64,000 nucleotides of DNA from contig JAUIHW010000006.1 of assembly GCA_030431775.1 (NCBI GenBank), positions 104,003-168,002 on the forward strand. The letters are read 5' to 3'. This DNA comes from Gammaproteobacteria bacterium. GTDB taxonomy: Bacteria > Pseudomonadota > Gammaproteobacteria > Pseudomonadales > JAUIET01. Of the stretch, positions 17,494 to 27,224 are shown one piece after another. Position 1 is the stretch's first letter. Every line of letters begins with the position of its first letter. The notes under the pieces were generated by a model. That model worked only from the letters and a program-made list of their open reading frames with translations. It was not told the origin of the DNA and did not search any database. The translations under genes and the position numbers were made by a program.

Positions 17494-18285
17494 ATGGATA
17501 TAGCCAACAAAACAGCCATCGTAACCGGCGGAGCTTCCGGCCTGGGCCGGGCCACGGTCAAACTCCTTGCGGAAAAAGGTGCCAAAGTCGCGATCTTTGA
17601 TATGAACGACGACAAAGGGAGTGCGCTGGCCAAAGAACTCGGCGACCAGGTGAGCTTCCACAATGTCAACGTCGCTAGCGAAGAGTCCGTGCAAACAGCC
17701 ATCAACAGTGCGCTTGACAATTTTGGCGAGCTGCATATTTGCTGCAATTTTGCCGGCATCGGCAATGCTATTCGTACCTACGGTAAAAAAGGCCCCTTCC
17801 CACTGGACGAGTTCAACAAGGTCATCCAGGTAAATTTGGTGGGGACCTTCAACGTCACCCGCCTGGCGGCCGAGCAAATGGCCAAGACTGAGCCCTACAA
17901 TGAAGACGGCGCACGCGGTGTTATCATTAACACGGCATCCGTTGCTGCCTACGAAGGCCAAATCGGTCAGGCGGCCTACAGCGCTTCCAAAGGCGGTGTC
18001 GTTGGCATGACTCTGCCAATCGCCCGTGACCTCGCTGTGCTCGGAATACGTTGCAATACCATTGTACCGGGGCTGATAGCTACCCCATTGATGATGGGTG
18101 GCTTTGAAGAAATGACGCCGGAGATCGCGGAGTTTCTCAAACCGTTGTCCTCACAGGTGCTATTTCCCAAGCGCCTGGGCCGCTCAGACGAAATAGCCCA
18201 TCTGGCCGGCGCCATTATAGAAAACGATTACATTAACGGTGAATGCATCCGTATGGACGGCGGTATTCGAATGCAGCCCAAATAA
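17494..18285 (+). CDS. SDR dehydrogenase, HSD10-like (3-hydroxyacyl-CoA dehydrogenase type 2)
   Basis: A 263-residue short-chain dehydrogenase: cofactor motif [10 protein letters not shown] near residue 10, Asp37 after the second strand (NAD preference), catalytic Ser in [10 protein letters not shown], and Tyr/Lys in YSASK. The overall pattern, including [11 protein letters not shown] and the C-terminal [15 protein letters not shown], is that of 17-beta-HSD10/type 2 3-hydroxyacyl-CoA dehydrogenases. It probably oxidises a 3-hydroxyacyl-CoA made by the upstream hydratase. The CoA ligase follows after 18 bp, preceded by AGGAAAG. Confidence 0.9.
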   Translation: MDIANKTAIVTGGASGLGRATVKLLAEKGAKVAIFDMNDDKGSALAKELGDQVSFHNVNVASEESVQTAINSALDNFGELHICCNFAGIGNAIRTYGKKGPFPLDEFNKVIQVNLVGTFNVTRLAAEQMAKTEPYNEDGARGVIINTASVAAYEGQIGQAAYSASKGGVVGMTLPIARDLAVLGIRCNTIVPGLIATPLMMGGFEEMTPEIAEFLKPLSSQVLFPKRLGRSDEIAHLAGAIIENDYINGECIRMDGGIRMQPK

Positions 18286-18303
18286 ACAAAAAGGAAAGCA
18301 ATA

Positions 18304-19938
18304 ATGACCATGCAACAAACCCCGCTATTACTGTCACGAATACTCGGGCGCGGCGCGAAACTCGACCCGGAGATTGAAGTTGTAACGCAAAAAAGCAGTG
18401 GCCGGCATAGCCAGACGCTGCGCGAAACCTGGCAGCGCGCCAACCAGCTGGCGCATGCTTTGCGAGCCCATGGCGTTCAGCAAGGCGACCGGGTGGCCAG
18501 CTTCATGTGGAATAACCATCGCCACCTGGAAATGTATCAGGCCGTGCCTTCCATGGGTGCAGTTCTGCACACTCTGAACATTCGTCTTGGGCCAGCCGAT
18601 TTGGAATACATCATCAATCACGCCGAAGACCGGGTGATCGTCGCCGATGAAGACCTGCTGCCCTTACTAGAGCCGGTGCTGGACAAGATTCCGACAGTGG
18701 AATTGCTGGTAATCTGCCGAAACGGGGACGGTGGAGAAAGCGGTTTCGGCAATCAGGTCGACTATGAAGATTTTATATCCGAACAAGCCGAACAGTTTGA
18801 CTGGCCACAGATCGATGAGAATTCACCGATGGGTTTATGCTACACCAGCGGTACCACTGGGCGACCCAAAGGAGCCATGTACACCCACCGTTCGACCTAC
18901 CTGCACACGGTTACAACCGCTATGGCCGATGCCATCGGCCTGAGTGCGCTGGACTCGGTCTGTGGCATCGTGCCAATGTTCCACGCCATGGCCTGGGGCC
19001 TGCCTTTTACGGCGTCCATGGTGGGCTGTAAACAAGTGATGCCGCACCGCTTCATGACCCCGGATTCCTTGCTCAAACTGATGTGCGACGAGCAGGTGAC
19101 GGTATCGGCCGGTGTGCCGACCATCTGGCAGGGGGTTAAAGCCTGTCTGGAAGCAGACCCGGAGTCTTTCGACCTGAGCCACCTGAAGACACTCACCTGC
19201 GGCGGCTCGGCGCCACCGGTTTCTCTGATGCGCTGGTACTGGGAACAGTATCAGGTTGACTTCCTGCAGGGTTGGGGTATGACCGAAACCAACCCGCTGG
19301 CCACACTGTCCAAGCGGGTGGCCAAACGTTCGCACATCGACCTGAATATCGACCAACAGTTTGAAAATGTCGCCAAAGCCGGTTTGACCATGCCCGGGCT
19401 GGAAATCGAGATATTTGATGATGAGTGGCAACCGGTTCCGCATGACGGAGAGTCTGTGGGTGAGGTGTTGATTCGCGGTCCGTGGATCATCTCCGAGTAC
19501 TACAATAATCCGCAGCCGGAAAAATTCCACGAGGACTGGTTGATTACCGGAGACGTCGCCAAAATCGACCCCGGTGAGTATCTGATGATCTCGGATCGGT
19601 CAAAAGACCTGATCAAAACCGGTGGCGAATGGATTTCTTCGGTCGACCTGGAAAACCACATCGTGGCTTTGCCGGAAATCGCCCAGGCTGCAGTGGTCGC
19701 CCAGCCGCACCCCAAATGGGATGAACGCCCGGTCGCCCTGGTCATTCTGAATGAAGGCGCCGAGCTGGATGCCGCGGCAATCAATCAGCATTGCGCGAGC
19801 AAGTTTGCCAAGTGGCAGCTGCCTGACGACTACATTGTGGTCGAAGAGCTGCCTCTGACATCAACCGGCAAGCTCGACAAGAAGAACATCCGGGCGAAGC
19901 TCGAACAACAGGGCTACAAATTGCCTGATCTGCGCTAG
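18304..19938 (+). CDS. Fatty-acyl-CoA synthetase (AMP-forming, AlkK type)
   Basis: A 544-residue adenylate-forming enzyme. The phosphate loop is YTSGTTGRPKG, the A5 region QGWGMTETNPL, the A7 motif ITGDVA, the A8 hinge region ISDRSKDLIKTGGEWIS, and the A10 Lys lies in STGKLDKK. GGEWIS and the length fit the medium/long-chain AlkK-like branch. It activates a carboxylic acid to its CoA ester at the cost of ATP to AMP, feeding the hydratase and dehydrogenase encoded just upstream. The exact acid is not deducible. Confidence 0.92.
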   Translation: MTMQQTPLLLSRILGRGAKLDPEIEVVTQKSSGRHSQTLRETWQRANQLAHALRAHGVQQGDRVASFMWNNHRHLEMYQAVPSMGAVLHTLNIRLGPADLEYIINHAEDRVIVADEDLLPLLEPVLDKIPTVELLVICRNGDGGESGFGNQVDYEDFISEQAEQFDWPQIDENSPMGLCYTSGTTGRPKGAMYTHRSTYLHTVTTAMADAIGLSALDSVCGIVPMFHAMAWGLPFTASMVGCKQVMPHRFMTPDSLLKLMCDEQVTVSAGVPTIWQGVKACLEADPESFDLSHLKTLTCGGSAPPVSLMRWYWEQYQVDFLQGWGMTETNPLATLSKRVAKRSHIDLNIDQQFENVAKAGLTMPGLEIEIFDDEWQPVPHDGESVGEVLIRGPWIISEYYNNPQPEKFHEDWLITGDVAKIDPGEYLMISDRSKDLIKTGGEWISSVDLENHIVALPEIAQAAVVAQPHPKWDERPVALVILNEGAELDAAAINQHCASKFAKWQLPDDYIVVEELPLTSTGKLDKKNIRAKLEQQGYKLPDLR

Positions 19939-19948
19939 GGAGCCAGCT

Positions 19949-19966
19949 GAGCGGGCAAGCCTGCTC
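19949..19966. terminator. Weak hairpin between convergent genes
   Basis: GAGCGGGCAAGCCTGCTC can pair over 7 bp (one G-T) with a four-base loop, in the 26-bp gap between the CoA ligase and PPK2 stop codons. There is no T-run on either side, so intrinsic termination is doubtful; the position is the main argument. Confidence 0.3.
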
Positions 19967-20834
19967 ACTCGCTCTGCAGTTGTGCGGCGTAGTGGTCCAG
20001 CTTGGCCTGCGCCGCTGCGCTCATCGACGGATACTGTGGGCCAATATTCTCCAGGGTTTTTCGCAACAGGCGGGCGACCTGATAGCGCATATAGGGCTTG
20101 TCGTCCGCTGGAATAACATACCAGGGTGCATACTCGGTGGATGTTTCGCGTATGCAGGTTTCATAGGCCTGCATATAGTCGCCCCAGTGCTGGCGCTCTT
20201 CCAGGTCGGCCGCGGAAAACTTCCAGTTTTTGTCAGGCTCATGCAGGCGCGACAGGAAGCGCTGTTTTTGCTCTGCTTTTGAAACATTAAGCCAGAACTT
20301 CAAAATGACCGTGCCGTTACGAACCAGGTGTTTTTCATGCTCACGAATGGATTCATAACGCGCCTGCCAGAACGGCTCTTCAATCACCGCGTCCAGCCGC
20401 TGCGACCGTAAATACTCAGGATGCACCTTTACCACCAGCACCTCCTCATAGTAGCTGCGGTTAAAAACGCCTATGCGGCCGCGTTCCGGCAAGCGACAGC
20501 TGGTGCGCCACAGGAAATCGTGATCCAGCTCTTCCTTGGACGGCTGCTTAAACGAATACACCTGGAAGCCAGCCGGGTTCAGCCCCGCCAGCACATTGCG
20601 GATAGTAGAATCTTTGCCGGCTGCATCGATAGCCTGGAAAATACACAGCAATGAATGCCGGTCACGGGCGTAGAAGCGACGCTGCAGTTCGTCGGTCAGC
20701 TTCTCTTCTTTCTTTAACAGCTTCTTGCATTTTTTCTTGTCAGGCGTATCCGCCGCGCGCGTCGCGGTGTCTGCCAGGGAGAAGCTGCCATCAGTGGCGG
20801 CTTTGAACGGGCTATCGGGCGCAAATAGTTTCAT
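19965..20834 (-). CDS. ppk2: Polyphosphate kinase 2 family protein
   Basis: A 289-residue single-domain PPK2. It has a Walker A-like IDAAGKDSTIR (69-79), a lid region around HDFLWR, and the second motif FNRSYYEEVLVVKVHP (124-139), all characteristic of PPK2 phosphotransferases. These use inorganic polyphosphate to phosphorylate nucleoside mono- or diphosphates. Residues 33-50 are Lys-rich. The start overlaps the stop of the upstream hydrolase by 4 bp (20831-20834), so the two are translationally coupled. Whether AMP, ADP or GDP is preferred cannot be read off here. Confidence 0.9.
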   Translation of the reverse strand: MKLFAPDSPFKAATDGSFSLADTATRAADTPDKKKCKKLLKKEEKLTDELQRRFYARDRHSLLCIFQAIDAAGKDSTIRNVLAGLNPAGFQVYSFKQPSKEELDHDFLWRTSCRLPERGRIGVFNRSYYEEVLVVKVHPEYLRSQRLDAVIEEPFWQARYESIREHEKHLVRNGTVILKFWLNVSKAEQKQRFLSRLHEPDKNWKFSAADLEERQHWGDYMQAYETCIRETSTEYAPWYVIPADDKPYMRYQVARLLRKTLENIGPQYPSMSAAAQAKLDHYAAQLQSE

Positions 20835-21652
20835 GATTGCTCTTCGTTATTGTCAATTTTCTGTTCCACAAACCTGCTGATCAGGCTTGCGACCAATTCG
20901 GGTTTTTCAGCGTGCAGCCAATGCCCTGTGCCGCTGATAATTTTAAACTGAACATCGGTGAATCGTTGCCGAATCGCTGCCTCATGACTGGGCTGAATAT
21001 AATCAGAGTATTCACCCTTGAGCAACAAGGTCCGCCCTTTGTAGATTTTGTCTAGCCGCGGAGCTGCAACAAATTCAGGGTACCAGAACTTCAGCGCGTT
21101 GAAATCAATTCTCCAGCCGTAGCTTCCATCCGTCGTTTTCTGCAGATTGGTCATTATGAATTGACGAATTGGCTTCTCCGGAATGGTTTCAGACAGCATG
21201 TCGTCCGCTTCGCGCCTGGACTGAGGCTTATCAGCGTCAAGCCTCAGTGCCGCTGCAAAAATGGCCTCATGGCCATGAGCATAGTCAACCGGCGCAATGT
21301 CCAACACTGTCAATGACGCTAGTTGATCTGGTTCAAGCGAGGCCAGCTGCATCGCTACTTTACCGCCCAGCGAGTGTCCAACGAGATGAGCTGTTGCCAA
21401 GCCCTGCCGTTGTAAAGTCACTGCAACTGCACTTGCCATAGCAGTAAGGCTCATATCTTCCAGTAAAGGCGACTGTCCGTGTCCCGGCAAATCGACGGAC
21501 ACTACTCTATGCGTTTCGCACAGACTACGCGCCAGTCGACCTAGGTTATCGGCATTGCCGAATAGGCCGTGTAGCAGGACCACGGCGTCGTTCGCTGGAT
21601 CACCAGCCAATTTTACGTTCAGCAACTGCCCCATACATGCACCGAGTTTCAT
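20831..21652 (-). CDS. Alpha/beta-fold hydrolase (YbfF-like esterase)
   Basis: A 273-residue soluble hydrolase with the oxyanion motif VLLHGLFGNADN, nucleophile elbow GHSLGG, Asp in LKGEYSDYI and catalytic His in GTGHWLHAEKP. This is the YbfF/ABHD11 pattern, small acyl ester or thioester hydrolases. The ATG at 21652 has no clear ribosome-binding site; an internal ATG six codons on is an alternative. It is coupled to ppk2 downstream. Confidence 0.87.
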   Translation of the reverse strand: MKLGACMGQLLNVKLAGDPANDAVVLLHGLFGNADNLGRLARSLCETHRVVSVDLPGHGQSPLLEDMSLTAMASAVAVTLQRQGLATAHLVGHSLGGKVAMQLASLEPDQLASLTVLDIAPVDYAHGHEAIFAAALRLDADKPQSRREADDMLSETIPEKPIRQFIMTNLQKTTDGSYGWRIDFNALKFWYPEFVAAPRLDKIYKGRTLLLKGEYSDYIQPSHEAAIRQRFTDVQFKIISGTGHWLHAEKPELVASLISRFVEQKIDNNEEQS

Positions 21653-21692
21653 TCATAGGTAAAATAGTGGCCAAATACAACGAGGAGCCCCC

Positions 21693-22520
21693 GTGCCAAA
21701 ACAAATAGCCGCCGTTATTGTCGCATCAATCAGCTTACTGTTGCTTGCCAGCTGTGCAAATTCTCCATCATCCAGCGTAGCGGACACATCGTTTCCGTAT
21801 ACCATACTTTCGCCCGACGTCCGCCCCGAGAGCTACCGCAGGGTTCTGATTGCGCCAGTAAATTTTGGCAAACCGTCGCGCAAGTACCTGCGTGACTACG
21901 AAGATCGTGTTGACAGCTTTGTACGAGAACGGCTCGAGCAGTCAGGGTTTAGTCTGGTATCCAGCGCCCTCTTCCAGGACAGTTGGGACGAAGCCGTTCG
22001 CCGCTTTGGCTCTCCGTTTAATCCGACCACCGGTGCCATGAACGAGCGACGCTTTGCAACCGTGTTGCAAAGCGTTTTTGAAGCACTGCGAGAACGCCAG
22101 GCAATCGATGCTGTACTGTTTACCGACCTGCTGCAACGCGAAATTACCTACAGCGGCGGCATTGGCAAACGGATGGCTCGTTGGGATGGGGTATCGAGAA
22201 ACCTCGACACCACCGGCACCGGTACCGGCGTACCCAATGATTTCAACTGGGCGGTACCGGTCGACGCCGTTACTCTTTTGGTGAATATGTTCGATATCGA
22301 TCTGCGAGCGTTGTTTCAGGGTGCCGGAGGTATTGAAGTCACCCAATCTTTACGACTCAAGGGTACCCCAAAATTTGTGCGTCGTAAGGATGTTCTGGCT
22401 AACCGACGCCATATCGAGGAAGGTGTCTCACTCGCCTTACACCCGCTGATAGAAATGCCGGGATATCCTGGGCCAACGCAACCCTACGCTATTGACGTAC
22501 AGGCTTCGCCAGCGCAATAG
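21693..22520 (+). CDS. Hypothetical lipoprotein, 275 aa
   Basis: The N terminus is a lipoprotein signal peptide with lipobox LLLASC (Cys about residue 21), so the protein is probably anchored in the outer membrane facing the periplasm. The mature part (YTILSPDVRPESYRR..., VNFGKPSRKYLRDYEDRV) is mixed alpha/beta. I do not recognise a family. GAGGAG just before the GTG (21693) supports the start. Its start is 40 bp from the divergent YbfF-like gene, with little room for separate promoters. Confidence 0.75.
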   Translation: MPKQIAAVIVASISLLLLASCANSPSSSVADTSFPYTILSPDVRPESYRRVLIAPVNFGKPSRKYLRDYEDRVDSFVRERLEQSGFSLVSSALFQDSWDEAVRRFGSPFNPTTGAMNERRFATVLQSVFEALRERQAIDAVLFTDLLQREITYSGGIGKRMARWDGVSRNLDTTGTGTGVPNDFNWAVPVDAVTLLVNMFDIDLRALFQGAGGIEVTQSLRLKGTPKFVRRKDVLANRRHIEEGVSLALHPLIEMPGYPGPTQPYAIDVQASPAQ

Positions 22521-22532
22521 GCAGCACCCTCA

Positions 22533-23546
22533 TCAAATGAGCAAACCGATGCTACGCTCCAGGCACCAAAAAGTCGCCGCGCTGCCGATAATATAGACTG
22601 GCACCCATCTTAAATGACTGGGCTGCCAGGCCATCGGCAACTGTTTTTCAGCAACAGCGTGCAGTAACCATGCGACGGCCAACACCACAAGCACGAATAG
22701 AATCTGTCCAACCTCAACGCCGACGTTAAACATCAAGAGAGCCAGCACCACCTCCTCCTGAGGCAAGCCAATCTCTCTGAGCGCGCCAGCAAAACCCAAA
22801 CCATGCAGCAGCCCAAACAACACGCATACCCAAAACGCGTGCCGGCGAACCAAACTGCGTTCGGGGGTTTTGGAAACGCATTCTACCGCTAGAAGGAAGA
22901 TAGAGAACGCAATAAACAGTTCGGTAAGAGTCTGCGGTACGCTAATGACCTCCAGCGCCGCCAGAGCCAAGGTAACACTGTGTCCAAGGGTAAACGCAGT
23001 AATGGCGATTAAAAGTTTACGCTTTGCAAGCAATAGCACCAGTGCCCAGACGAAAAAAAGGTGGTCAATGCCCGCCAGAATGTGCTCAATTCCCAGCACC
23101 AGATAGTCTTTCATCACGTCACCCGGGCGGACCCTCTCCGGTACCAGATAGTCTGGAGCGGATGCATTGATAACGTGCTGATACTTGCGTCCGTCCAGAA
23201 GGCTCAGTTTGAGTACCGCCGCGCTTTGATTTTCACGCAAGCCGCGCACCGCAATGGTCTGACCAACCAGTCCGGACGGTCCACAGTCTATTGTCCACTC
23301 AAGCACAGCACCCACCGGGTCAGGCTGCGGCCGACGGTCACTGCTGTCCTGGCAGTTACCCGGCAATTCGGCAGTGACCGGCACCCTGGAGGACTGCACC
23401 AGTGGGGTTTTCCAATGCACGCTGAACTGCCCCGGCGATTGCTCATTGAGCTGGAGTAATGACGGCGCCATCTTGTGAGCAAAGGCAAAATTTGTCACCA
23501 ACAGCGTCAGCAGAGCAAGCACCAAGTGGCTAATCACTTTATTCAT
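22533..23546 (-). CDS. HupE/UreJ-family membrane protein
   Basis: A 337-residue protein: signal peptide ending at AFAHK, a periplasmic beta-rich domain of about 130 residues, then six or more TM helices. Family hallmarks are GIEHILAGIDHLFF, TLGHSVTLALA and GLLHGLGFAGAL, His-containing helix motifs linked to metal (Ni/Co) transport in HupE/UreJ. No hydrogenase or urease genes are here, so nickel transport is not assured. The ATG at 23546 is chosen because it starts at the signal peptide; upstream codons are low-quality. It overlaps the stop of the isomerase gene by 8 bp. Confidence 0.85.
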   Translation of the reverse strand: MNKVISHLVLALLTLLVTNFAFAHKMAPSLLQLNEQSPGQFSVHWKTPLVQSSRVPVTAELPGNCQDSSDRRPQPDPVGAVLEWTIDCGPSGLVGQTIAVRGLRENQSAAVLKLSLLDGRKYQHVINASAPDYLVPERVRPGDVMKDYLVLGIEHILAGIDHLFFVWALVLLLAKRKLLIAITAFTLGHSVTLALAALEVISVPQTLTELFIAFSIFLLAVECVSKTPERSLVRRHAFWVCVLFGLLHGLGFAGALREIGLPQEEVVLALLMFNVGVEVGQILFVLVVLAVAWLLHAVAEKQLPMAWQPSHLRWVPVYIIGSAATFWCLERSIGLLI

Positions 23547-24516
23547 TTGCCAACTCCTCGTCCCCGGCCACCGGCGCGCCGACCACCTGATACCGCATGC
23601 GTAAGCGCTGCATGGTTTGTTCCAGTTCCAAGTCGCCCTGCTCGCGCTTGAAGTAGTACCGTAACTTGTCTTCCACCGCCTCAAAGCTCTGCTCGCGGGG
23701 TTCTTCCTGTTCATGAATGAACACCAGATGCCAGCCGTAGGGAGAAGCTAATGGGCCACACCAGCCCAGCCCGGCGCAATCAAACACATCATCGGCGAAA
23801 GCCTGGCCAAAATAGCGCGATAACTGTCGAGCTGACAGCAAGGCGAAATTCAGGCCGGAAAGAAAGGGGTCGGTTGACTGCTGGGCCTTACTGATCCCCA
23901 CCTGGTCACGGGTAAAGCTGTCGTAAAGCCGCTGTGCTCGCGGTGCCGCGTCGGCGCCGTGTCGGTCGCTGCTGACAAACACATGACTCATTCGGCGGCT
24001 CTCTGGAATGGTGAACTCAGTAAGTCGGTCTCGGTAAATCTGTTCAAGTTCTTGCCGTGTGGCTTTCCGGGCCTCGCCAGGCGCACGATAAATCGATTCC
24101 ATCGCTTGCATCAATCGTCGCTTCACGACCGTGTCGTTAATATGGAGATCCATGGCATAGGCCTGCTGCAGCATTTCAGCCTCACTCAGCCCTTCGGTTC
24201 CGCCCATAAAGCGCATATCTCGCAGCAATCGCTGCTGCACGACAGAATCATACAGGTGAAGGTCCAGGCGCAGCGCTTCACTCAGCAGAATCTCCTGGTC
24301 CAGTTCGTACTGAACCATGCGCTCGAGTTCAGCAGGCTCAGGCGGCCGTCCAGTACTCATGAGCCATTGTTGCCGCAGTTGTGCAATCTGCTCGGAATCC
24401 GGATAGGCAACAGTCAATACTTGTTCCGATTGGTTCACCCAGCGGTCTGCGATAAACAGCAAGGCACCCAACAACCAGAAATGCAGGGAGGGCTTTCGGA
24501 CTAAACGGCGTAACAC
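23539..24516 (-). CDS. Membrane-anchored parvulin-type peptidyl-prolyl isomerase
   Basis: A 325-residue protein with an N-terminal TM anchor (about residues 12-27) and two similar helical N-domain segments. The PpiC-like domain contains RRMSHVFVSSDRHG, SGLNFALLSARQLSRYFG and SPYGWHLVFIHEQEEP. It probably assists folding of exported proteins. The GTG at 24516 is chosen because it begins just before the anchor; more upstream codons do not look coding. Overlap with the HupE-like gene implies that the two act together. Confidence 0.8.
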   Translation of the reverse strand: MLRRLVRKPSLHFWLLGALLFIADRWVNQSEQVLTVAYPDSEQIAQLRQQWLMSTGRPPEPAELERMVQYELDQEILLSEALRLDLHLYDSVVQQRLLRDMRFMGGTEGLSEAEMLQQAYAMDLHINDTVVKRRLMQAMESIYRAPGEARKATRQELEQIYRDRLTEFTIPESRRMSHVFVSSDRHGADAAPRAQRLYDSFTRDQVGISKAQQSTDPFLSGLNFALLSARQLSRYFGQAFADDVFDCAGLGWCGPLASPYGWHLVFIHEQEEPREQSFEAVEDKLRYYFKREQGDLELEQTMQRLRMRYQVVGAPVAGDEELANE

Positions 24517-24729
24517 GGATACTCTACTGTTTCGATTGTTATTAAGGTGCGGCAAGATACCAGATTGCCGCGAACCGCGCAGCATGATCAGGCAGCAGTC
24601 AGCGGAATATCGGTGAAGCACAACAAAAATTACGAACTGCTAAGGCAGGTCACATTTCGGCTCTTCGCTGATCCCGGCATTCGTGCCGGTGGTACCATAG
24701 GCCCCTAATGGCAAACCGGCGGTCGAGAA

Positions 24730-27207
24730 GTGCGACGACTATCTTTTTTCATCGCGATGGTAATTGGGCTACTTCAAGCCTGCAGTAGCGGTTCCGATAA
24801 CGCCAGCCAATTCAGTGAACTGCCCACACCACCTTCCCAGCCCCCAGAGACACAGTTTCAGGCGACGGTGACTCGCACCGATTTTGGCATACCTCATGTG
24901 CGGGCTGATGATTGGCCTGGTCTGGGCTATGGACTGGGCTACGCCTACGCCGAGGATAATTACTGCCTGCTCATGCGTTCTATCATCGTTGCCTCAGGCC
25001 AGTCCTCGCTGTACCTTGGAGAGGCAGGCAACCAGGACAACGATTTTCTCTGGGCGCTGATCAATGGTGATGAAGCCCAGCTTCAGCAGGAATGGTTTGA
25101 TCCGCAACCGCAGCACGTCAAAGACCTGATCGGTGGCTACGTGGCCGGTTTTAATCGTTATTTCCGCGATACCGGCCGAGCTGCGCTGGCCAGCGGCGAA
25201 GAAGGCTGCCGCGACGCCGAGTGGACCCGCGAAATCAACCATTTGGACTTGCTTAGACACCTGCGCAAACTGACCCTGCAGGGCAGCACCGACAACGGCA
25301 CAATCCGTCAAATTCTCAATGATGTAGAGGCACCCACCGCGTCCTCACCTACTGGCAGCATGGCGAGGCAATCACCAGATCTGTCCTTACCGCCCTTGTT
25401 TAGCAACTTACCTGCCGCTGCAGCCGGTGGCAGCAATGCCATCGCTGTCGGCCGGGACTACAGCCAGAGCGGCAGCGGCCTGCTGCTAGGCAATCCACAT
25501 CAGCCCTGGCAGGGCACCGGCCAGTTTTACATGATGCACTTGACTATTGAAGGCGAATACGACGCTATGGGCGCTTCTTTGCATGGAATCCCGGCCGTGA
25601 ATATCGGTTTCAATAAAGATGTCGCCTGGAGTCATACGGTGAGTTTTGCCAACCGATTGACCCTGTACGAGCTGCTACTGAACCCAGACAATCCGATGCA
25701 GTACTTCTACGATGGTGAACTGCGAGACATTGAGTCGGAAACCGTGTCCATCGACACGCTGGACGATTCCGGTAACCCAGTTTCCCTCAGCAAAACCTTT
25801 TACCGCTCACACTACGGTTTACTGGTAGACCTTCGCAGCCAGAATCCCGCTATTGCCGGATGGCCGATCGCACTGAGCGGAACGGTGTTCGCGATGCGCG
25901 ATGCCAACATCGACAACATCCAGGGAATTGCTCAGTGGATTACTGCCGGTCAGGCTGACTCTGTCACCGGCTTTGCCGATGCGCTGCGGGAAGTTGCCTT
26001 CCCCTGGGTACATACCGTTGCGGCTGATCGCAATGGTGAGGTTTTTTACGGTGATATTTCCAGCATTCCGCACGTTGACCAGGGCAAACTGGATGACTGT
26101 GTCAGCGGGCCACTCGCTCCGCTGATTACTGCGGTCACAAGCAGTTTGATCATTGCGCTGGATGGCTCTCGCAGCGCTTGTGAATGGGGCCGTGACCCGG
26201 ATTCACCAGAGGGTCGCGATGTGTTTGGCTTCGACGCTCTGCCGAAAATATTTCGCACCGATTATGTCGCCAACAGCAATAACAGTTATTGGCTCAGTCA
26301 TGCCGACGAGCCTCTGAACGGCTTTCCCATCATCATGGGGCCGTTGGGAGGCGAACAGGAACAACAGTTTCTACGCACGCGGATTACTCATCAAATGGTC
26401 GCCGAACGCATAGCCGGCACTGACGGGCTGGATGCAGAGGCCGGTTTCAGCCATGACAATCTCAAAGCCCTGATGTATTCCAACCGCGTGCTCGGCGCCG
26501 AGCTTGCATTGGACGATGTGCTCAGTGCCTGTCCCTTCACCGGGGCTCCGCTGGATGGTGGTCAACGCACTGCTGTCGAGGAAGCCTGCACATTGCTGAC
26601 CAACTGGGACCGGCGGGTTAATGCAGACAGCATCGGCGCCCAGGTATTCACCGAGTTTTGGCGCGCCTTGAAAGCAGATTTTGACAGCGCGACACCATTG
26701 GAAATCGAAAATCAAGTTCTCTGGTCGATTGATTTCGACCCTGGCCAAGCGATTGCCACACCCTCGGGTTTTGACCTGGCAAGCAGCGACAATGCGAATC
26801 GCATCGCCATTGCCCTGGCAACGGCCGTGGCGCGCCTGGAAGCCAATAATGTAGCACCTGATTTACCCTTCGGAGACGCTCAGTTCGTGGAGCGCAATGG
26901 TACACGTATTCCAATTCATGGCGGATTGGATGACATGGGAGTTTTTGGCGTGATCAAAGTCGGCCTTGAAGATGGTGGGTACCGGCGAGTTACCGGGGGC
27001 AATTCCTACATTCAGGCTGTTACCTGGGATGCCGGAGACTGCCCATTGGCCGATGCGGTCCTGGTCCCGAGTCAGTCAAACAACCCGGAGTCAGCGCACT
27101 ACAGTGACCAGACCAGCGTGTACAGCGAAAAAGCCTGGGTTCGTCTGCCATTTTGCAGCGAGGCCATTAACGAACAACAGATCGGCAGCCTGGAGCTGCA
27201 GGAATAA
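24730..27207 (+). CDS. Penicillin/acyl-homoserine-lactone acylase family lipoprotein
   Basis: An 825-residue Ntn-hydrolase precursor. The signal has lipobox GLLQAC (Cys18). The alpha-chain part includes TRTDFGIPHVRAD and YGLGYAYAEDNYC. The autoprocessing site is AAGGSNAIAVG with Ser235 as the predicted new N-terminal nucleophile, followed by LGNPHQPW. The family removes acyl groups from penicillins, acyl-homoserine lactones or other N-acyl amides in the periplasm. The start is a GTG. An unknown protein gene follows 17 bp on, likely in the same transcript. The substrate is not deducible. Confidence 0.88.
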   Translation: MRRLSFFIAMVIGLLQACSSGSDNASQFSELPTPPSQPPETQFQATVTRTDFGIPHVRADDWPGLGYGLGYAYAEDNYCLLMRSIIVASGQSSLYLGEAGNQDNDFLWALINGDEAQLQQEWFDPQPQHVKDLIGGYVAGFNRYFRDTGRAALASGEEGCRDAEWTREINHLDLLRHLRKLTLQGSTDNGTIRQILNDVEAPTASSPTGSMARQSPDLSLPPLFSNLPAAAAGGSNAIAVGRDYSQSGSGLLLGNPHQPWQGTGQFYMMHLTIEGEYDAMGASLHGIPAVNIGFNKDVAWSHTVSFANRLTLYELLLNPDNPMQYFYDGELRDIESETVSIDTLDDSGNPVSLSKTFYRSHYGLLVDLRSQNPAIAGWPIALSGTVFAMRDANIDNIQGIAQWITAGQADSVTGFADALREVAFPWVHTVAADRNGEVFYGDISSIPHVDQGKLDDCVSGPLAPLITAVTSSLIIALDGSRSACEWGRDPDSPEGRDVFGFDALPKIFRTDYVANSNNSYWLSHADEPLNGFPIIMGPLGGEQEQQFLRTRITHQMVAERIAGTDGLDAEAGFSHDNLKALMYSNRVLGAELALDDVLSACPFTGAPLDGGQRTAVEEACTLLTNWDRRVNADSIGAQVFTEFWRALKADFDSATPLEIENQVLWSIDFDPGQAIATPSGFDLASSDNANRIAIALATAVARLEANNVAPDLPFGDAQFVERNGTRIPIHGGLDDMGVFGVIKVGLEDGGYRRVTGGNSYIQAVTWDAGDCPLADAVLVPSQSNNPESAHYSDQTSVYSEKAWVRLPFCSEAINEQQIGSLELQE

Positions 27208-27224
27208 ACCGCGAGAGGATTATT

